From Sipunculus nudus (Eukaryota; Annelida; Sipuncula; Golfingiida; Sipunculidae), in the NCBI GenBank assembly GCA_026874595.1, contig CM049322.1:48089340-48153339 (forward strand): a stretch of DNA of 64,000 nt. Direction: 5' to 3'. Under the pieces are notes generated by a model. The model searched no databases, was not told where the DNA came from, and saw only the letters and a list, made by a program, of their open reading frames with translations. Position 1 is the stretch's first letter, and the number at the start of each line of letters is the position of its first letter. The translations under genes were made by a program, and so were the position numbers. This document shows, one piece after another, positions 57,369 through 64,000 of this stretch.

Positions 57369-58803
57369 GCAAATTCTGTATAGAGCACTACAGGAAAGTA
57401 TTTTACCTTTTCTTTGAGTCTTGATAATGATTTGAAGATGCCTTTGCTCCTCTGCTGTTTCAATGCTGACCAGAAATCCGTTCCTCAGGTGACAAGCTGC
57501 TCCCGCTGTGATTGCATCAAACCTATCGGAACTGATGTAATAACAAGAAGCAGCACGTCTCCCCTCTACGATACGTCCATAAGCAAAGCCGTTCGTATAA
57601 CCAACAGGGCATCTCACGACTGGAATAATTAAAATATGAAACACTCCGGTAACAATAAAAAAGGAACAAGAATGCTACATGATCAGGGATGGTCTTTAAT
57701 GTGTGGATTTATATACTTCTTCCAATTCACATAGGAGGGGGACGGAAATATTTATTTTTTTCTGACAATTTGAATAATAAATCTCTATAGTGTTATACCT
57801 GATTTTTCGATAGGCAGCCTTGGTTCTGGTTTATATACCTGCCTCCGTAAGGGTTGTGTACATTCACGTCTTGATGTTTCAATATCGAAAGGTACCTCAC
57901 CTCGAAGCACACACACATCGCGAAGGCCAGTTGCAGTTTTACAAGGTGGGTGACTCTGTGTTTGACATATTTGCTGACATTCATTTGTTGTAATTGTCTT
58001 CTTGTGCACTCTTTTCAGTTCCTTTAAAGGAGCTTGGTTTTCCACCAGTGCCACTGAAATATAAAGAAATATATGTTTCATTGATTGGTTCATATGTGAA
58101 AAAACATTCATGGTATTAAGTTAATAATCTGTTAATAAATCTCTGTGGAATAAGTCTGTGTATATTGTAAGCAGTATAAGTGAATCAACTTTATTCATAT
58201 CCTAAAGAGACGCCTCAAATAATAATCTATGGAATAAAGATTATGATCAGAACTGACTGTAAATAAGCAAAAATGCGCCTCATCTTTGATATGGGTTGAG
58301 GGTTACATGTTAATTTTATATTCTCTGCTGACGTAATAACTTTAAACTGACGTCAGGTGCATGTGATGGTTTATTCTTAATTTTTTTGTATGATTGCCTT
58401 TCCTTTCATGCGGCACTAACTTTCTTGTATAAAAACATTTATATAAATATATATATATATACATATTTAGGATGACCTTCACCTTGAATCTGGTAACCAT
58501 GCTTTTCAAAATAAAAAAAGGCTTTGTCTCAGATAGAGGCTAAAAGCTTCCGTGTCTTGAAACTGAGGCATCATTTTTATAGAAAACGTTTGTAATCATG
58601 CAGTTATATAACCCTATTTGGTAGGTAGAAAAGCTGAATTGTGGAAAGTGAATAAAATGTTAACTTTGAAACAAATTTGATTACAGAACATAAATTGAGT
58701 CAAAAGTTGTGATTTTTTTTCACCTGGATACTAAATTTATATTTTATCATATTAACTCACCCTGAGAGAAGATGAATAAAGCTATTACGTGGGTTGCAAC
58801 CAT
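56651..58803 (-). CDS. Secreted PAN/apple-like plus C-type lectin protein, lectin 3 (4 exons, 255 aa, altered C-terminal tail)
   Basis: Exons in coding order: 58803-58761, 58053-57799, 57619-57407, 56907-56651, all phase 1. The 768 nt encode 255 residues. Signal peptide as in lectin 1. PAN-like exon nearly identical. Lectin domain with EPN, WND and FICE retained. Two differences from lectin 1 stand out. The Cys of FACG and of DRCD are Tyr and Phe here (FAYG, DRFD). One extra base near 56701 shifts the frame right after FICE, replacing the lectin 1 ending with a basic tail (PRWQRSVTDKNSHKRK) and a stop at 56653-56651. The fold should survive because the shift follows the last conserved Cys. 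Confidence 0.85.
57016..57366. repeat. (TAA)n-type microsatellites in lectin 3 intron 3
   Basis: ATA/ATT trinucleotide runs at about 57016-57036, 57163-57185 and 57333-57366. Run lengths differ from the lectin 1 intron. Confidence 0.9.
57407..57619 (-). CDS. Lectin 3 exon 3 (first half of C-type lectin domain)
   Basis: 213 nt, 71 codons. Two Cys replaced relative to lectin 1. Confidence 0.88.
57799..58053 (-). CDS. Lectin 3 exon 2 (PAN/apple-like domain)
   Basis: 255 nt, 85 codons. Acceptor tatatttcag, donor aatcag/gtataa. Confidence 0.88.
58761..58803 (-). CDS. Lectin 3 exon 1 (signal peptide)
   Basis: 43 nt, ATG at 58803-58801, donor ctcagg/gtgagt. Confidence 0.85.
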
Positions 58804-58877
58804 TCTTATCTTCCTAAGACTGGAATATCCAGTCGGCATTGTCAGGATATATGTTAACTATCAAAATATCATATTTT

Positions 58878-58894
58878 CACTGCCACGTCAACGG
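58878..58894 (-). promoter_or_regulatory. Conserved TGACGTGG-type element upstream of lectin 3
   Basis: Same 17 bases as 45051-45067, located about 75-90 bases upstream of the ATG. Confidence 0.3.
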
Positions 58895-58899
58895 AAATG

Positions 58900-59980
58900 A
58901 TCATAGTTTTAAATAGGGAACCCTCATGGAAAAAAACTTTCATGTGCCATTTTTAGAATAAATATGTATATATTTTTTATGGTATAAAAAATGCTGCAGA
59001 GCGCGTTGCTAATGGGTTGTACGCAAAAAAGGAATGGTATATATATATAAAATTGATAATAACATTGAAGCCCATGTTTTTTTTTTATCTAACTAACATA
59101 TTGTGTCTACATTTAGCCCGTGCTTTCTGAAACAAACCTGCAATTCCCTTTGCCATAAATGCAAACATTCCTTGACAAGTAAGCAGTTTAAGGCAAAGGG
59201 ATACATTGATGTACGTTAATGGGGTTTTTATGAGCCATACAATAACGAAGAGCGCTGGCAAGGTTTTAAAACTTGAATTGAAGGTAAATGTGTCTGTGTC
59301 CAATATGCATGAATCAGAAAAAAATGCTAACTTGCCCGGCTTGCATTAGTTTTATATTTTCATGGGTAACAGGAATTCTATTTGTGAATTATGGTTCCAT
59401 TTGAGTTTGAGACAAAAAAGTGACCATATATTCTCTTTAGCCAAGCCATCATGGGTGGAAAAGCCCTGTAAAAGAAAAACCTCTCAGTTATAAATACAAC
59501 CTTGAAATAATAAGCAAAATCTGCCAATCCGAAGCATGAAGAACATCAGATATTATGATAAAGCTCAGATTTGTTACAGGGTTGATTAGATACATAGATC
59601 CCTTGACTGTTTCAATACCAGATTTCTGGTTTTCAACATCTGTCAGAGTAAAATTTAGGGTACTAAGTTTAAGTTGCTCGATAGATAGAACCGCTATATG
59701 AATCAAGATAAAAGTGCTCTTTAGCATCTAGCTATATACTATGCTAGCAGGACACTTTTGACGACGATTAATAGTTGAATTTTGGAGCATGTAATTGTTG
59801 TATCAAAGTACAAATTAAAGTGTATTTTTATGTTAAAGTGTTTTATTCAGGTGTACCGGAAATAATGCGTGGGGAAATCAACTCTGTCTAGACATATGTG
59901 TATTGACTGGGCAAATTCTTGAACAGTTAATGGATTAAGAGAGATAAATTGAAGTCTTATTTTAGCGGTTCAAAGTTTTC
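58900..59980. other. Rest of unit B3, no gene seen
   Basis: Matches 45070-46134. Frames at 59085-59303 and 59488-59727 (minus) are unrecognised. Confidence 0.5.
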
Positions 59981-60129
59981 CTACTTGTAATCTTAAAGAG
60001 GTTAACCAAAAGTCGGTGAATGATTCAGATTCGGTGATGCTTATTCTATATGAAGAGTCTATTTCAAAGGAATTGACATTCTTAAAAAATGGTTTGGATC
60101 TGTCATATTATTAATTCTAACCCATTCCC

Positions 60130-60345
60130 GTGATGCAGAACAAAAAGAGTAACAGTGAAAACGACACAGACAGAAACTGCTCAACCCAAAAGACAACAAT
60201 ATGTCAGATGGCGTAATGACAACCTGAAGCAAAATCTAGAAGAAACATGTCCATGCCTGAAGTTGCTAATCCATGTAAAATTATAGACAGCGGCAGGAAT
60301 TATAAAACTGCAAACCAATGACCAAGCAGTATACAGAGATTAGGA
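60130..60345 (+). pseudogene. Possible transposon-gene remnant
   Basis: The plus strand reads KRQQYVRWRNDNLKQNLEE, then in a shifted frame MSMPEVANPCKI. This loosely resembles the psq-type helix-turn-helix of pogo/Tigger transposases (YxxWxxxxLxxAL...MSxxxAAxxYxIP). Related sequence lies on the minus strand at about 49260-49430. By eye only. Confidence 0.25.
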
Positions 60346-60997
60346 CAGTAATAAGTCAGAATGAACCAACATTGTTTCACAAACATGTAGAATGCAAAAA
60401 GGACCTTCATTTGGTTATGACACAGAATACACTGACATGAAGGCACTATTACGGCTTCATCTTTAATTCAACAAAAATATCCTCGTAAACTTTCTGTGTA
60501 TGACCAACTCCTTGGCAAGGTTGCTAATTGATGTTTAAACAAAACACCATCGAGTAAAGTATTACAGGTATAAATAAAGTTTAAAAAAATAATTGACTGT
60601 GGAATATACCTTTGACTTGTAGGTCGGCAGACTTCAGCATTTCTGTTCATGTGTTCTGAAGCATCCAGAATTTTCCAAAATATGAAACATTTTATCCTCA
60701 TCACTCATTTACAGTCCCTTACTTGCCATTTTTATTTCATGTTTGATGCATACATTGACCCAGCTGCTGCCCTTTAGTCCGGTCCTGTTAATTGGGTCCA
60801 CCGGTTGGTTCCAAGCGGACGCACTATGGCGGTGTACCCTTTATAGGGATATTCTTACTCTGATATTTTAGTATTGGAATCCTTTCCAAATATAAGCATT
60901 GATAATAAGAATTTATGTAATTGTAAATCTTTATAAATGTGTCATCTTTCTTATTCATATTTTTTTTATTTTTTGTACGTAATGTTTTCAAATTTAA

Positions 60998-61045
<48 letters not shown>

Positions 61046-62035
61046 TTTATGTGTATTCCCTAGCGCATTTGTTAGGGTTTGCACTGGTACATCGGTAGAG
61101 TTGCACTCTGCATATGAAAGTATTACTGCAGGTGATGTTAAAATATGTAATAATATATACATAAGAAAAATCCCTGGATGATTAATGTATAATGTCAAAG
61201 TCAATGTACACTTTTTATAAGTCTATTGAAATCTCTGTGTGTATGAATAATAAATGTGTGCACAACAGAAAATACATATTTTTTTCTTGAAATGTAAGGT
61301 GATAGTGTCCTTTTAAATTAGATTAATTAAGTTCGTGTTACTGTTTAAATTGAGTCTTCTTGTAAAAGGCATGATGTTTTCCAGCATCTTCGACAGTGTA
61401 TTTTGGACATTTAAGAAAATAAGTTTCTGGATTTTCAGGTTGATTATTACAGATGTTATTGTTTAAATATCCGTTTCCAGTAATATAATCGGATAAAACT
61501 TTCTTTTGCTTTTAAATTGTGCAATATATCAATTGAAACTAGCTTTAATTTTCGCTGATTGATTGTATTATCCCCTACATATGATGTTATTTCAAGTATA
61601 GTGGATACTGCTCAGATAGACCTGCACTTACCACCCCTTTAGACACGTAACACCACTTTTTTTTTATATTATACTTTTATAGTTTGGTCAGATTTAAACA
61701 GATATTGCCTCTCTGTGACGGTGAGTAATACTGACAGACCTCGCGTTAAACGAAAAAGGAATGGGTTTAATGTGCTGCTTTTGCCTTAAAATTTTATTAT
61801 AAAATAAATGGGCATATAATTATTAATTAAACGATTTTTTTCCTGCTCTATAGCTCTATAGCTACTGACGTGAATTTTAACTCTAGATTTAATCTGTATT
61901 TTGGACTATGACTAGGTGACACATTATTTATAACACTAATAACAATAAATGTCCTTTTATCATCAAAAGAGCCGAGTTTGTATGCTGAGGAATTATATAC
62001 ATATTCTCTAAATATAAATATTTGTATCCTTTTAG
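60346..62035. other. No gene seen
   Basis: AT-rich with (TA)n at about 61000-61043. Small frames on both strands are unrecognised. Confidence 0.45.
61000..61043. repeat. (TA)n microsatellite
   Basis: Alternating TA. Confidence 0.95.
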
Positions 62036-62239
62036 ATCATATGGGCACTGCTCCCATTCTGTGAGCCTAATTAAATCCTTCCATGGGCTGAAATTCACTA
62101 GCATTCCTACCGAGCTCAGCAGCACGAGCACACCTCAGAAGTGGGATGTGCCTGTACTGATAAACTGATCTTGTGGTAGCCGGACCAAGAGAGTGCAGGA
62201 AAAGAAAACCAGTGGTCTGCAAAATGGACACCACTATGA
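62036..62239 (+). other. Candidate exon of a short spliced transcript
   Basis: Acceptor-like tatccttttag before 62036 and a consensus donor (ctatga/gtaagt) after 62239. A possible ATG lies at 62224. Joined to 62713 it would give only a short peptide, so a non-coding RNA or the 3' end of a gene is possible. Confidence 0.3.
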
Positions 62240-62712
62240 GTAAGTATAAATTATCTTTAACTTATCCTCCCACTCTTACCCTTATAAGGTTTGTAAAAAA
62301 AACTGATGCATGTTTGCAAATATTCAGTATATTTAAATGATACCCCCATCACTTGCTGATATATTACTGTGCCAAATAATAGAGAGAAAAAAGAAACTGA
62401 TGACTTCTAGTGGCCATATCAGATGTTTTTATATAATATGCCGTGACGCGCACACAGCCTGAACACAAATGCTATATTGCTTGATTACCAAGTAATGGGT
62501 AAAAATTTTTTTTGCTCACAGAAATTAGGTTGACATTGTTGATGCCAGTGCATATTCATTTCATTTTCCTGTATGGTATTTACCGGAAATACATTCTATC
62601 ATTATGATGATGAAAATGTGTAATGTAAAAATCAGATATAACCATATGTATTAACATGCATAATGCTAGTCCTTCAATTTTATTGTTATAAAACTAAAAT
62701 ATCTGCTTGTAG

Positions 62713-63105
62713 ACCAAATATGTGCAGCTGCAACAAGCAAAATCAAACCCAGAGAGGAAAGGATGTAGGAATCTGAACCTGCCCCATGCCTCTGATGTCA
62801 CGATACCCAGCATTCGTACGAAGGTTACAGTGACATTCAGCCAGAAGATCTGCGACACAAATGTCAGTTTCTAATGATATTTAAATTATACTCAAGACCA
62901 AACATGTGATATGTTTATTTTGTAAACATCTGTGATACACTGTCATACAAATGTTGATGTATAAGTCTATTGGCGTACACAGACTTATGAAAGGAGAAAA
63001 AAATATGAGTCTTGTTTTTCTCTGTGTATTAATTGCTGATTCAGAATAAGTTAATGTGTTAGTTGTAAGTCATTTCTCCTCAATAAACTTTTGAATCTGG
63101 GGTGT
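62713..63105 (+). other. Candidate terminal exon with poly(A) signal
   Basis: Acceptor atctgcttgtag before 62713. AATAAA at 63081-63086 is followed by a GT-rich stretch (ggggtgtatgttcaagtttg), as expected of a cleavage site. The reading frame is short (about 50 codons in one frame), so the coding status is unclear. Confidence 0.35.
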
Positions 63106-63219
63106 ATGTTCAAGTTTGTGACAATCTGGAATGTCAAATTAGAGACCAGCATATATCTAAACAAATGAGAAACTGTCGTAACAGAAACACGAGGAAGTAG
63201 TGTTATCTCTAACACTCAC

Positions 63220-63500
63220 CGTTGAAGATAAAGCATTCTGGCACTTCTGCATTTGTGTATGTAAATCCTGGTGACGTTGAGCTGGCTGTGCACCATGCGG
63301 CCTCCTACACGCCTTAACTAATCCACCGGAAACATTTCGCCAGTTCAGTCTTCGGGATTAAAATAAGCCTGGCCCCTCCCTAACCTTTCAGGGTACCTTT
63401 CACCGTAGCACGTTCCCCAGGAACTCCTAAGAACCATCGTTCGTGGAGGCAAAAGCCGCACAAAACAAGGTACTATCACATCCACGTGCGCACGATCCCA
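63220..63500 (-). other. Candidate first exon of a minus-strand gene
   Basis: On the minus strand an ATG at about 63297 opens MVHSQLNVTRIYIHKCRSAR and runs to a consensus donor (caacg/gtgagt) at 63220. The upstream 200-300 bases are GC-richer and include ccgccatattg (YY1-like) near 63515-63525. No further exon could be identified to the left, so this is tentative. Confidence 0.3.
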
Positions 63501-63529
63501 TAAAGTTGCGGGACAATATGGCGGACACT

Positions 63530-64000
63530 CAACAGGTGGCGATCACGCATGATTGACAGGTCGGAAGTATCAATTGCTACCTTTGGAGTGCAAGTTATGA
63601 CGTCAAAGAGAAAAATGATGTCACGCCACGTGCTCTTTTACTGAAAAGTGTGAGCTAATCAATATACATCATGGGAAAGGTGGGCATTGTGTTTATGGAC
63701 AAGAAAGCAATACCACGATATCCAGGGTGTCATTCAAATTGTTTTCAATCAAAAGGTCCCCAGGAATAACAAAGGTCTAATTGACATTCAAAGTAACGGC
63801 ATCGGTTTTGGACATTGAATTTCGAGCAGGATTAACGTACCAATATCGGACGCTTTCTTAATTATCTTTGATTTAAAAGAGCAGGAAACATAGTATTTAA
63901 TTTCTCTAGTCTTTTACACTCTGTCTGTCATGTATTGCAGATAAGCCTTTGTCGAGTTGTTTAATGGATATCTAAGCCAAGAGAAAAAGACCGAGAATTC
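63530..64000. other. No gene seen
   Basis: Possible promoter sequence for the minus-strand exon above; otherwise nothing recognised before the window ends. Confidence 0.35.

Larger units (their letters stand above)
56653..59980. repeat. Segmental duplication unit B, copy 3
   Basis: Collinear with 42833-46134. Ends where similarity to B1 stops, shortly after tcttattttagcggtt. Confidence 0.9.

Overview
The window is eukaryotic genomic DNA with very low coding density. It is probably from a marine mollusc or another lophotrochozoan. It is AT-rich, has GT-AG introns and long (TA)n, (GA)n and poly-G tracts, and is full of short inverted-repeat transposons and LINE debris. It carries a small family of secreted PAN plus C-type-lectin genes of the kind that expands in molluscs. 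No species call is possible from sequence alone. No prokaryotic operon, CRISPR array, rRNA or convincing tRNA gene was seen.

Region 1 (1-19.5 kb) is mostly intergenic. It holds a promoter-like block with heat-shock-element half-sites and a TATA-like box at about 570-690 with no gene after it, a 42-bp/84-bp minisatellite at 2.1-2.8 kb that is open on both strands, a LINE reverse-transcriptase C-terminal remnant at 5.7-6.3 kb, several MITE-like inverted repeats and many microsatellites.

Region 2 (about 19.5-33.9 kb) holds one complete plus-strand gene for an SLC16-type monocarboxylate transporter. Its coding exons are 23193-23541, 24571-24714, 25631-26665, 27241-27327, 28574-28753, 30537-30662 or 32585-32710, and 33353-33528. 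All junctions are phase 1 and the product is 698 residues. The sixth coding exon exists as two tandem 126-nt copies with the same phase and splice sites. They differ at 41 of 126 bases but at only 3 of 42 residues, which is the pattern of an old pair of mutually exclusive exons. This is the strongest finding in the window.

Region 3 (about 36-60 kb) is a mosaic of segmental duplications in the order A1 (36.0-42.83 kb), B1 (42.83-46.13), A2 (46.13-51.66), X (51.66-56.65), B3 (56.65-59.98). Each B unit, and X, carries one minus-strand four-exon gene encoding a signal peptide, a PAN/apple-like domain and a C-type lectin domain with EPN and WND motifs. Each A unit carries a decayed NACHT (NLR-like) fragment on the minus strand. 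Comparing A1 with A2 exposes later events: a hAT-like element with long terminal inverted repeats in A1 only; a LINE fragment (ORF1 plus the start of ORF2) present only in A1 and itself interrupted by an 856-bp TTAA-flanked element; and a 1.5-kb stretch present only in A2.

Region 4 (60-64 kb) has weak evidence for a short spliced plus-strand transcript ending at a polyadenylation signal near 63.08 kb, and for a minus-strand first exon at about 63.22-63.5 kb whose remaining exons were not found.

The SLC16 transporter and the lectins are unrelated neighbours. The only functional grouping suggested is that the lectin array and the NACHT remnants both belong to families used in invertebrate immune recognition.
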